This document shows positions 46,590-57,449 of a stretch of DNA of 64,000 nt, one piece after another (the stretch's first letter is position 1; every line of letters begins with the position of its first letter). The DNA comes from Rhyacophila brunnea (lineage: Eukaryota; Arthropoda; Insecta; Trichoptera; Rhyacophilidae). The translations under genes were made by a program, and so were the position numbers. Below the pieces are notes generated by a model that was given only the letters and a program-made list of their open reading frames with translations, had not been told where the DNA came from and searched no databases. The stretch covers positions 124,001-188,000 of the forward strand of contig JAGYXB010000463.1 in assembly GCA_022495005.1 (NCBI GenBank). Direction: 5' to 3'.

Positions 46590-48365
46590 AATAAATATGA
46601 TTTTCGTATTTTTTTCGTACTGATAACGGAATTTTACGTATAAATGATAATTTGTATAAAATCACTTTTATAAAACAATGTTATCTTTACATACTTTTTC
46701 ATGGAATCGTTATTATCAAAATATTATCTATTTCATTAATTTTATAAAAACATATAAAATTGTAAAATAACTATAAATAAATAAGAACATTACTCTAGTA
46801 ACCAAACATAGTATTGCATTTCATCAAAAATACGTTTCATTGTATTTTTAAATACATAATCTCCTAAAACACATACCTGTATTGTTTAAAATTTAAAAAT
46901 TGCTTCATTTTAGAACAATTCAATATTCTAGCAACTACGCCATCCTAGAGCTAAACTGTTGTAAGTACTAGTATCTCAAAAAATGCAGTTTTGAGTTCTA
47001 TACCTAATTACAACTTTTATTAAACGGTAAAACTGCCGTAAATACAATTTTATTCAGGAATTATTTACAAAAATACAGTTTTTCTTTTAATAGAATAAAT
47101 ATTCGTATGCACTGGAATAAACCATAGTGAAATATCAACTAGAGTTTTGCCATTTCTTGAAACTTATAACTTTTAAATTCTACAGAAATTTACTGTCAAA
47201 CATTTGTTTTATCAGTGAGGTTTCTGCACTCTCTGGTTTTATTTTACCAAGTTGTTTCTTTATTTTGTTAAGAATTCTGTAGTTTATTTATAATCTTTGG
47301 ATTCAACTACCTTATAACTATGATTTTTCACAAACTACTGTCTAGGTTTATGATAACGATGTTATAAAAATATTTATTTAAGTATACAATTATTTTAATA
47401 TATTTTCAGGGTTAATAATATTAAATAAATTAATTATTGTGAAATGCTTTTATAATAGGTATTATTTTTCTACTATATGTATTCTTTTTTTAAATTTGGA
47501 ATACCTAACTAATGATTCTTTAATCGTTTTAAACGAAAGCTATGATGCTAAATTATATCTTATCTTTAATCTTTCCATTTTCTTTACCCCTTTTCTCCGT
47601 TTCCTTTTAACAGCTTTCATTATTTTTTAATTAGGATCTTCCCTTTAATCTGTAATCTGTTATTTCTAATTTGAAAATGTTTTTTATTTACTTTCTCTTT
47701 CTTCCTTAATTGTTTGTTTTAAGCCTTGGGTGATTTCAGTAATTATTATTATAAATTTATATATAATTCTATTTCATATTTTATTTTAAACTAGGTACCT
47801 ACTTATAAAACAAAGTGTATCTCTCTATTTTCAGTCTAAATGGAGCACAATGTCATCAAAAATGTGAGTTACTTGACAGTAAGTACCTACTCGTTATAAG
47901 TATGTATGTGTTTATGTACTATATTGTATTACTTATACATATTTTTCATACATATTTTTTAACGTAACCCATTGAGGATACAATAGAAATTAACAGACAA
48001 ATTTAATTTTGTAGTGAAGAGTTTATTAAAACTGCTTAATGTGTATTTAATTTCAATATTCAAAAAAAGTTTAGATACTAAAATAGTTTAATTTCTTTTT
48101 AAGTACGCATATATTTTTTCAGAATTTTAAGAAATATATTATATAAAGAAAACACCAATGACAATAGGCGTCAAATCACCGCCGATTGTCCAAAAACAAT
48201 TGGTCAGCAATGGCGTCAAATTTACATAGATTGTCTACGTACAATATCCAATGCCATGCTGTATACATAATATATTATTGAATTAAAACTTTGCAATACC
48301 CACAGCATGTTTAAGAAAATAACAATATTTAGCGCTAGAATTAGTTGTTAAGAATCGTGCAACAC
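46590..48365. other. interval without supported genes
   Basis: Strongly AT-rich, no coding signal or element boundary. TTGTCCAAAAACAATTGG and neighbouring words near 48187 may be part of the SINE neighbourhood. Confidence 0.45.
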
Positions 48366-48374
48366 GTGCATTAA

Positions 48375-48560
48375 AGAAGCCTTAAGCCACTATGATTGCC
48401 AATAGTAACTCAATTATTAAGAAAGCGCTTCAGAGAATAGCATTGTGGTCAATGTGCGGGGGCGCTAATCCCGAGAGATGCAGGTTTGATCCTGCTGGGT
48501 GTCGTATTTTTTTTCATTGGTTACCTATATATTTTCTCAGAAGTGTTTTCAAAATTATAA
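48375..48560 (+). repeat. tRNA-derived SINE family 1, copy with head
   Basis: It carries TTGTGGTCAATGTGCGGG, GGCGCTAATCCCGAGAGATG and CAGGTTTGATCCTGC, the last resembling a tRNA T arm with a pol III B box. Before it lies the body shared with other copies (GATTGCCAATAGTAACTCAA, GAAAGCGCTTCAGAGA). After it comes a T run and CTCAGAAGTGTTTTCAAAAT, also shared with 56893-57104 and 57290-57440. Confidence 0.7.
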
Positions 48561-48579
48561 TACATAGGTATATTATATA

Positions 48580-49430
48580 CTTACATTTATATACTTATAA
48601 ATATTATACGACAAGCCTAGTTACAGCAATATTTTGTTAAAATGAAAATAAATCCAAGGTTACTTTAACTGATTATATAAAATAATAAAAAAAATACTTA
48701 TGTTTTATTTTCACTCTATTTAGTCATAATTTAATAATAAGAGTTTTTAAAAAAATATTTTTATAGGTGACGTTGAAAAGCGATCACTGAAAGCTACGTC
48801 GATGTTGGCGCGACTATTGCCTTTTTTGAATTGAAAACTTCTACTATAATTAATAGTAATACTAAATATCTACTATATATTTTTTTTGTTTCTTAAACTA
48901 AATAACTTGATTTAAAATATTTTTTTAATAGAATTATCCCACTCGTTCTGAGGTTCCAAACCTATGCTAAATACTGTTTTTGTTTGCGAACTTCGTTTTG
49001 TAAATTGAATAAATGTTGCTTACAATATAAATGTTGAACTTGATGTCTTTATGACATCATGTCTTTCAATTCCTAATTAAGTTATTAATTAATTAATTAA
49101 TCCCTTTACTGCGATCTCACTATCCTTATTCAAAGTCCAAACTGACACATAGCGGTGGCCTATTCAACAATCTAATTAGTGAAGCCATGTTATTGTTGTA
49201 CACAGGCATTATTAGTATTATACATGGTAACCCACAATAATTGGCTGATAACCCACTGTACAGTAAATACGTAACCAAAGAGAAAGTAGACAACATATTA
49301 ACTGCATCTGACGAATGCAATACATAGACATCATTGACATATCTATAAGATACATTATTTGATTTATAATATTCGAACAGAAAAATGCGTACTTTTTCCA
49401 GAAAAGGTTAAAGACATCTTACAAAAACTT
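48580..49430. other. interval without supported genes
   Basis: AT-rich with TAAT-type runs near 49080. Nothing supported. Confidence 0.45.
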
Positions 49431-49442
49431 GCAACTCTATTG

Positions 49443-49805
49443 AGTGACGTCCCGTGCGGGTAGGCAGATTGAGCGTCGCTTGGGGGCGGCAGTTACTCGA
49501 AGGGCGGCAAATCGAAGAAAATTATTTGGAATATATATAAATAGCTACCTAAACTTAGTAATAACGAAAATATCTTTCCATTAAAAAAATATCTCAGTGG
49601 TTTTGTCGGGTTCGCAATATCTAGCTTACTTCCGATGCCTTTCGACGTCCTTAGTGACCAGAAACGACACGTACAGATTTGAGAATAATTAGTCTGATAC
49701 TTTGTTAGTAATGTATCCTTAGTCCTTACAACACATTTCTTAGATATTGGACTCATGCACGGATGCTAAAAAATGAGGCGGCATTTTATCTAGGGACGTC
49801 ACTGC
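49443..49805. mobile_element. 363-bp hAT-type MITE with 8-bp duplication
   Basis: The direct repeats CTCTATTG at 49435-49442 and 49806-49813 flank it. The ends are AGTGACGTCCC and, reversed, GCAGTGACGTCCC. The GGGGGCGGCAG and GGGCGGCAAAT words just inside the left end are usual for this hAT group. The minus-strand open stretch inside has no recognisable motif. Confidence 0.75.
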
Positions 49806-49819
49806 CTCTATTGTAATTA

Positions 49820-50355
49820 AATTCAAGTCCAGTTTTAAGTAGATATTGTTACTGTCAAAATATTACATCAGTAAGACGAGTAAACCAATATATTATTATT
49901 ATCGTAATTAAATGACATCTGCAGAGCCAATTTGATTTTGCGTCAATTGAAAGGATGACATAATATTATTATGTCATATATGCAATGAAGGAAATTTAAC
50001 AATTTTTCTACTAATGGGCTGATTGTGTTAGTTACCATCTGATTAAAAGTGTAACTTCCGCTGACTTGTTTTTAGTGCAATCAAACATGTTTGAATATTG
50101 AACCTTATTCAATTAGCTAAAATCATTGCCATATACCTATATAACGATCATATAATTGTGGTTTGTCTAATAAATGTGTAAAATAATATCAAAATAAATT
50201 AATAACGTGTTTGGCTCGATCTGACCCTATATGAAGTAGGTGCCTGTTATCAATTACATAATATACACTTCCTCAAACCAACACTGCGAAAAGTTTCTCC
50301 TATTCACTACAAAGTACTAGTTTTAAGTACTAAAATTAATTTTATTATTTTATTT
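49820..50355. other. interval without supported genes
   Basis: AT-rich spacer between two elements. Confidence 0.5.
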
Positions 50356-50363
50356 TGGGAATG

Positions 50364-52134
50364 GGACGATTTGGCACCGCGAACTGGCCTCCGCCGATTG
50401 GCCTCCAGTAATTGGCCGCCGGTACAATCGGACGCCGACCCAATTGGACGCCGACCCAATTCGACGCCGACCCAATTGGCCTCCGGGAGGATTGGACGCC
50501 GCACAGTTGAATTAAATGCGCAAAGGAACAGACGTACGTTACGATTTGTTGGAGTAAATAAGCAAGTCAGTTTAATATGCTTCTATCTTCTCAGTAGGTG
50601 TACCTTATACATTTCGCGCTTGACACATTTTTTATATAGATTGAGAAAAATTATTATGCCTGATGATGTTTATTAAAAGAAAATAATTCTTCCCTCGCTA
50701 AAACTTAAGGATGTGCATAATCAATTAATTTATTGTCTATACATGGGTACTTATTTAAAATAATGTTAGATGTTAGAATGAAAATTACATTATATTTCAG
50801 CGTTTTATCGACTTAATATTATAATAAAGCTTAAATATGTATATTATTATGCATAAATGCGTATTTTAAGATAGTATGAAATTACAAACAAATTATTAAG
50901 TAAGTTATCTGCTAAGTATAAATGTTTCAGTAGTTTGATTGATAAACTACTTAGGTACTGGGTGCCGGACAAATCCCGAAGGCCGAAATCCCGAATGCTT
51001 AAATCCCGAATGGCCGAAATCCCGAAAAATAAAAAAATACAAACATCAATAATTGCGCAATTTTTGCAAGAGAGACAAAAACCCATTTTTTGTGGAAATA
51101 TAAAAAATGTAAAATACAAACATCAATAATTGCGCAATCGTGAGCGCAATTTTTGTAAGAGAGACAAATCCCATTTTTTCGGAAAATGGGTTTTTCTGAT
51201 TGCGCAATTTTTTTCAGGAGAGACCATTTTGTAGAACGAATGGATTTTGTGCATCTTACAAAAATTGCGCAATCCACGGTTGCGCAATTATTAATGTTTG
51301 TATTTTACATTTTTTTATATTTCCACAAAAAATGGGTTTTTGTGTCTCTTGCAAAAATTGCGCAATTATTGATGTTTGTATTTTTTTTATTTTTCGGGAT
51401 TTCGGCCTTCGGGATTCCGGCCATTCGGGATTTCAGCGTTCGGGATTTCGATATTCGGGATTTCGGCTTTCGGGATTTAGGCTTTCGGGATTTCGGCCTT
51501 CGAGATTTCGTCCGGCACCCAGTATCTAAGTAGTTTATCAATCAAACTACTAAAACATTTATACTTAGCAGATAACTTACTTAATATTTTGTTTGTAATT
51601 TCATACTATCTTAAAATACGCATTTATGCATAATAATATACATATTTAAGCTTTATTATAATATTTAGTCGATAAAACACTGAAATATAATGTAATTTTC
51701 ATTCTAACATCTAACATTATTTTAAATATTTGTTGTAAATATAAATAAGTACCCATGTATAGACAATAAATTAATTGATTATGCACATCTTTAAGTTTTA
51801 GCGAGGGAAGAATTATTTTCTTTTAATAAACATCATAAGGCATAATAATTTTTCTCAATCTATATTAAAAATGTGTCAAGCGCGAAATGTATAAAGTACG
51901 ACTACTGAGAAGATAGAAGCATATTAAACTGACTTGCTTATTTACTCCGACAAATCGTAACGTACGTCTATTCCTTTGCGCATTTAATTCAACTGTGCGG
52001 TGTCCAATCTCCCGGAGGCCAGTTGGGTCGGCGTCGAATTGGGTCGGCGTCCAATTGGGCCGGCGTCCGATTGTACCGGCGGCCAATTACCGGAGGCCAA
52101 TCGGCGGAGGCCAGTTCGCGGTGCCAAATCGTCC
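50364..52134. mobile_element. foldback element, a nearly complete 1.77-kb palindrome
   Basis: GGACGATTTGGCACCGCGAA at 50364 is exactly inverted at 52134. The two arms stay alignable for about 780-870 bp each. Outer arm parts are GC-rich tandem repeats of GACGCCGACCCAATT type plus GGCCTCC/GGCCGCC units. Middle parts are AT-rich and single-copy, and inner parts are tandem repeats of TTCGGGATTTCGGCC type (about 4 units left at 50970-51030, about 8 right at 51395-51510). A centre of about 135 bp (51141-51275) is rich in TTGCGCAAT. No open frame with a motif was found. This architecture is that of Foldback-type elements. A target duplication was not certain. Confidence 0.8.
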
Positions 52135-52407
52135 TAGACCCTTTATTTTAAACTAAATAAATCATAAAATGATATATTATACATTTAACGCGTTTTAGGA
52201 ATTGACCCTTATTAAAATACAGTTACAGTTCATTTTTCAGTCAGTTTTATCTGTATTTATCTCATAATTATATTGTAGACTTATACCTACCATATTTTAT
52301 GTAATTAACATTATAATGGATTTTTTTTGGTTTTACCCCCAAAAGCAATTCTTTTATGCAGTTTTTTTCATTAAAGAATTTAAATGTAAGGTTATTATAG
52401 CATAATG

Positions 52408-53495
52408 CAGCGATTTCCAAACTGGGAGCGCCAAAAGTTTAACACGATAATTAATGTAGCCACAGGTTAGCAAATGCATAGTTTATAAAACGGCCGTTTG
52501 TTATAAACTACAAAAAACAGTCCTATAAAAAGTTGTTTGCAAACCTGTCTAAAAATATGGAGACTGATTTTAAAATACCTCATTTCTATACTATTGTGGA
52601 AAGCGCTCTCTCATCTCGTGATCTCATGAAAAAATGAAATTAAAGGGTCAAATCATAATGTTGAAATTTGAGGCAACTTTGTTTAGGAACGATAAATTTT
52701 GTTGTTAAACTTGTCTATTTGGTTGAAATTAAAAAAAATGAGTGAATAAATCAATGCAAGGATCACTAATGCATTCACTGATTTAAAAGGTCAAAGTAAA
52801 GGCATTCATAAAAAAATGGAGCTCTGGAAATCAAAATTACAAAAAAAATAAGTTCGCCATTTGGAAACACTTTTAAATGATATTTTCTGCGCCAGATATA
52901 TTAAAGCAAACAAAAATCTATTTACTAACTTCTTGCTCCATCACTTTCAAATTATTTTATTAATAGTAAAAAAAAGTCGCCTGCTTTATTTCAGGGCTAT
53001 TAAATATTTTAATTATGTGGTTGTGCGTTGCAATTTGATGTGATACCTATATGATGATTGATATACGTAAATTATAACTCCCGTGTATAATTCAGGAAAC
53101 ACTACATTAGAGCACGACACTACCCTTAACCTAAGCGATATGTAGGTGGGCCCGCTTCAGGATGTGGGGCCCATGATAGAATACATTTGTAAATGAACGA
53201 TTATGAATTTAGATTGACTACTTAACTATTGAAATTGATTGTGCTGTTGTGTGTGTAGCACATTCATCGCATGAAAAACAAATTAATTCAAAAATGATTG
53301 TAGGTAATATAAGTAGTAAAACCTAATTAATAAAAATGTTTATTTTTATATTTTTTTTTCATTTTTGTATTGGTAAGTATATTGTTGACTAATTAAAAGG
53401 GTGTCTGTATTATTTAATGAAATAAAGGGGGGGAGGCGCCAAGATTAGATTTTTTTAAAAGGGAGGCGTAGTAACATATCGTTTGGAAACCACTG
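52408..53495 (+). mobile_element. 1.09-kb hAT element with perfect 8-bp duplication
   Basis: GCATAATG at 52400-52407 and 53496-53503 flank CAGCGATTTCCAAACTGGGA and a right end which, reversed, reads CAGTGGTTTCCAAACGATA. Inside, 52555-52620 gives METDFKIPHFYTIVESALSS and, from about 52705, decayed frames give a segment like L-V-Y-L-V-E-I-K...LQG-x-L...VKAFxKKMELWKSKLQKK, as in ZBED5/SCAND3-like hAT transposases. Frameshifts and a large internal deletion make it dead. A GGGCCC-rich segment at 53145-53180 is shared, inverted, with 12170-12300. Confidence 0.85.
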
Positions 53496-53509
53496 GCATA
53501 ATGTATGAA

Positions 53510-54635
53510 TGTTAAAATAAAAATATAAATGTGTAACTACATTATTTAAAAATCTGGAGGCCGTCCGGTACTAAAAACATGAATTAACCATACAATATTC
53601 ATAAAGATTTTTGTTAATGCTCCCATCGATCTGAAAGCTTTATTAATATATTCTTAATGGATGGATTCCAGATAAGATTCTTTTTTATAAGTGTATTTAT
53701 TTTTCGAGATAATACAACATAAAAATTGCATGAGTGCACGTCGTTGTTTTGTATGTGTAACGAGTGATAATTAATGGGAGCGGCGGTGATTGAAGGCAAA
53801 AGGTACATTATTAAAAATATGAATAAATTGATTTGTTTGATAGACAAGTAATATTACTTGGCGATATATGTAATTCAAGCGCAATGCGCATTGAATTACA
53901 CCTACAATAAAATCCAGCGTGAAAATAATAATTTCGTTCGAAATATTCGCATTGTAAAAATCCAATATCAAAGGAGCGCAAGAGTAATGAAAAATAAAAT
54001 ATTCGAAGAACGTATGGAGGCCGGCTATTCTCTTGGGCAAAATATATCACGGAATGTTATAAAAGAGTGAAAAAAAATTATCCACATTGACTTGTTAGCA
54101 CATATTACAATCGAGACACGCATTGAATAATATACTGATGTAATATTATATCATATATATGTATATATATACAAGGAATGGGTAAGTATATCATTCTTGC
54201 TTTTTTGTATTCTGCGTGGCGAACAATAAAAAAACGACGGATACCAGGAAACGTTTTAATATTAAATTTGGGACGTTTAAGTGATCGATTGTGAATTGAT
54301 TTGAGAATTTTACATTATGACAATTTCTTAGAAATTTAATGTAAGAGTGGAGGGAAATGAAATTTTATTAAAAGTGTCTTTAAAAAGATACCTATAGTAT
54401 ATATTTTTTTACAATAAATCAAAGCTTTTCTTTTCGAGAAGCTCTATAGGTACCTACTTTGATTGTCTTTGTCTGAAAGATATTTAAAAAAATCTCGCAT
54501 ACCATTTAGGAAATAGATATTCTTCTTCTCTGAGCTTTTGTTGTTTCTTTTGTTTGTATTGAATGTAGTTAGTTCTAAATAATAATTTTTAATTTTTCAA
54601 GATGATGGATTTGAAAAAGCTTTATTTTTTACCAT
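53510..54635. other. interval without supported genes
   Basis: A stretch open for 70 codons (53858-54070, starting at TTG) ends KIFEERMEAGYSLGQNISRN. It looks slightly coding-like but has no start codon, splice context or known motif. The rest is AT-rich. Confidence 0.35.
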
Positions 54636-54707
54636 GTTTTATCTTGATAAGACCATATCGGCATCCACAGAGTGGAGGTCATATACAAAGATTTTTATGT
54701 AAAATAG

Positions 54708-54830
54708 ATGTTAGCCACTTGCTTAACCTATTAGGTGCATACTTTAGGTGCAAACACCCTGTAAAAAATAACATATGAATTAACCAGACCTACGACATTC
54801 TAAGCCATCGTCTAACTGCGTGGTTATCAA
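54708..54830 (-). repeat. tRNA-derived SINE family 2, copy 2
   Basis: GATGTTAGCCACTTGCTTAA followed by CCTATTAGGTGCATACT is shared with 15626-15665. The downstream part (CGACATTCTAAGCCATCGTC) resembles a decayed tRNA-like head. Confidence 0.5.
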
Positions 54831-54832
54831 AT

Positions 54833-55303
54833 TCAAATCAAATTTATTTATTTTATACATAATGAATATAACAAATTATAAATTTAAAGCGTTCACAACA
54901 TGACATAAAATAAGTGTTACAATTTAAAAAATAAAAATACAAAGAAATGTAAGTTAATAATACAATAAGTAATAAAATAAGAAAAGAAATAAAATAAAAT
55001 AACAAAAATAAAAGTAGGTGGAAGCACACAGAGTGAACTTTGATAGACCCTATTTAAAAACTTATAAAACAACGTCCACCTAAATTCACGCTCACATAAT
55101 TGAAATATATCAATATCCGAAGCGATTTCATTAAACATGGTTATTGCCCTTCCAATTAGCATTACTAATGGCAGGTTAGTTCTGCACCTTGGGAGAACAA
55201 ACAATGGATGCCCTCGATTCCTAAGGTAATTATCAGAGATACACAAAACAACACTACCAAGAATGGCAAAGTTCACAGTCATCATGGGTACAATTCATCA
55301 TTT
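54833..55303 (-). mobile_element. LINE 3' end, same family as 16220-16860
   Basis: On the minus strand NFAILGSVVLCISDNYLRNR, then FVLPRCRTNLP, IGRAITMFNEIASDIDIFQL and REFRWTLFYKF are open and end in TAAATAAATTTGATTTGA. The 16400-16600 copy has the same text (YLKNREHQLFILPRCRTN and AITMFNQIASGVDIFHL). Both are 5'-truncated. Confidence 0.75.
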
Positions 55304-55304
55304 A

Positions 55305-55470
55305 TGGCACTACAACTCTTTGTGGGTCTTGGCCTCCTTAAAAAACTTCCTCCATTAGGGACGATTCAGCACCGACACTTTCCTGTTGCTTTGATCGAGC
55401 ATTCTTAAATCTCCCATGGTGCGGTCAAGCCATCTCAATTTCGGCCTTGCTGGTATATTATTTGGTATTC
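55305..55470 (-). mobile_element. LINE polymerase C-terminal tail (second family)
   Basis: On the minus strand ARPKLRWLDRTMGDLRMLDQ, then WRKFFKEAKTHKEL and a stop give the common LINE ending RPKLRWxD...WRxxxxEAKTHKGL. It abuts the other LINE end at 55303, so one was probably inserted next to or into the other. Confidence 0.65.
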
Positions 55471-55479
55471 TATGCACTT

Positions 55480-56885
55480 GTTTATACCAAATATTATAAA
55501 GAAAAAAATTAATTTTAAATGTTATGATTATTCTTATCCGAGCACAATATTTTACAAAATCCCATGTTTATTCAAAGGTATTTTAACAAAAAAATGACCG
55601 GGTGTTCACTCCTAAGTATAGAAAATTGGCCTATAGACGTAACAACTAACTTTACATTACTGTTCACATACAAACATATTGAAAAACACATAAAAATTCA
55701 AATACTGGACAAAATCACACAAGCTGAAAGGAAGTGAGATGGTATAAGGAACAGGCAGGGTAGGTTTGTTTGACTCCAATAATAATAAGATTGATGCGTG
55801 AATGAAATGAACCCTGGTTTTATTATCTCCTTCCAAATAAATATCAATTTAATTATTACAGGTAAGTTTACAGATTATAATTTAGCAGAATTAAAGCACG
55901 TGTGTGCGTTATGAGAAATTGCGAAGTCGATCGGGCGGAGTGGAACGATAACCTTACGGTTAAATCTTTGATAACTGACTGACATATTGATGTCATGTAA
56001 TTGAGAGTTTTATACAGATTCGATTCAATAGAAAATGCTGTTGTCACTATTTGCATATTGTGATATCTTGCTTACTATGTTTATTTTGCAATGCATGGCT
56101 TGTTTGTAAATTGTCAATTAAGCAGTTTTAATAATTAGCAAGATTGATTTTCATGTAAACAATTTTGTGCATATCATGTGTTTTGTAAATTATAAATAAT
56201 TATTTAAAATAATTATTTTGCTAAATTAGCTTTTTGATTTATTCACACAAATCGCTTGTTTTGCTGTCTCACGATATTATGTTACAAGGTACTTGTAATT
56301 ATAAATTGAGTCGTGCGAATGGTAGGATAATGATCCCTACATATCTGTGGTTTTATAAGTAGAAGAGTGACTAATGAAGAATATTATTTATTTATTGACG
56401 AAATACCATTTTAATCAAGTGTTTGTTCCTAATAATATTATGAAAACTATCAGTCAGCCGAGTCTATCTTCAATCGCAGTATTGCTAGTGTCATGAAAAC
56501 TCATTATGAGTATTTTTTTAAATACTTATACGTCTTATGTTATAAAATTAATTTCATGAAATACAATTTATTCGTGTGCCAGAAAAAAAAATCTGCGCAT
56601 GTCTTAGGTTTGCCACCATTGCTACGGTACAGGGATTGCAAACCCATAACATACGTACCATTTTCGTGATTATTTTTTATGCAAATGTTTAGTAGTTTTT
56701 TTTAATTTGTTTAATATTTGATTTTTTTTCAAAATAACTTCATCTAGCAAAACTGGCTTGACATTATACTGAAGACATAATAAATTGGGTATGCAACAAA
56801 CTGAATAATATTAATTAACTATTTTATTTTATTCAAAGTATAATTTACAAGATTTAAGAAGTATTCTTAGATTTAAGTAGCATTA
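55480..56885. other. interval without supported genes
   Basis: AT-rich. No coding signal. Confidence 0.45.
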
Positions 56886-56892
56886 TTTTTAT

Positions 56893-57104
56893 TGGACATA
56901 CATAATTTTGAAAACACTTCTAAGAAAATATAAATTAACCCATATGATCGAACCGGCGTCTCTCGGGCTTAGCGCCCATGCACATTGACCACAATACTAT
57001 AGGGATCCTATCTAATTGCGACAAATTTTAGCTAATGGCTCTTACAATAACTCTTTGAAGCGCTTTCAAAATTGAGTTACTATTGGCGATCGGCTTTTGT
57101 ATTT
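56893..57104 (-). repeat. tRNA-derived SINE family 1, copy with head
   Basis: Read in reverse it gives TTGTGGTCAATGTGCATGGG, CGCTAAGCCCGAGAGACGCC and GGTTCGATCATATGGG, a tRNA-like head with a B box. It is preceded by the body GATCGCCAATAGTAACTC and followed by CTTAGAAGTGTTTTCAAAAT. Same order as the copy at 48375. Confidence 0.7.
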
Positions 57105-57289
57105 TAAATCTAAGTAGGTATTCATCACTTTAATTACTAACCGGCGTCAAGGATCACTCCAAGATTTTTTTCTTGTTGCAACTTATTTGAACTTGCTAAT
57201 GTTCAATAAAACGAATGTACGAATAATTCTTAAATCTTGAGAATTATTCTTTGAATAAAAACTATAGGTAATTCAATTTTTTTCTACTG

Positions 57290-57440
57290 GTTATATATTT
57301 TCACAGAAGTGTTTTCAAAATTAAAGTGAATAATATTTTTATCGTTATACCGTTTGTGATTAAGAATTAGTCTGTGAGCGGGATTCTAACCTGTGCTTGC
57401 CTAGGTTTTGCGTCCATGCGCTCTAAGGTGTTATCAAATT
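57290..57440 (-). repeat. tRNA-derived SINE family 1, second nearby copy
   Basis: It contains the tail CACAGAAGTGTTTTCAAAAT and a head remnant (GAGCGGGATTCTAACCTGTG ... GCGTCCATGCGCTC) in the same orientation as the copy at 56893. More diverged. Confidence 0.55.
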
Positions 57441-57449
57441 ATATATGTG

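Noticed and set aside
50999..51541. Several overlapping 80-115 codon frames with SRRPKSRKPKS or FGFRDLGFRD-type repeats
   Set aside because: They are translations of the inner tandem repeats and the palindrome arms of the foldback element.
53858..54070. 70-codon basic open frame ending in MEAGYSLGQN
   Set aside because: Starts at TTG, no clear acceptor before it, no known motif. Left as an unexplained open stretch.
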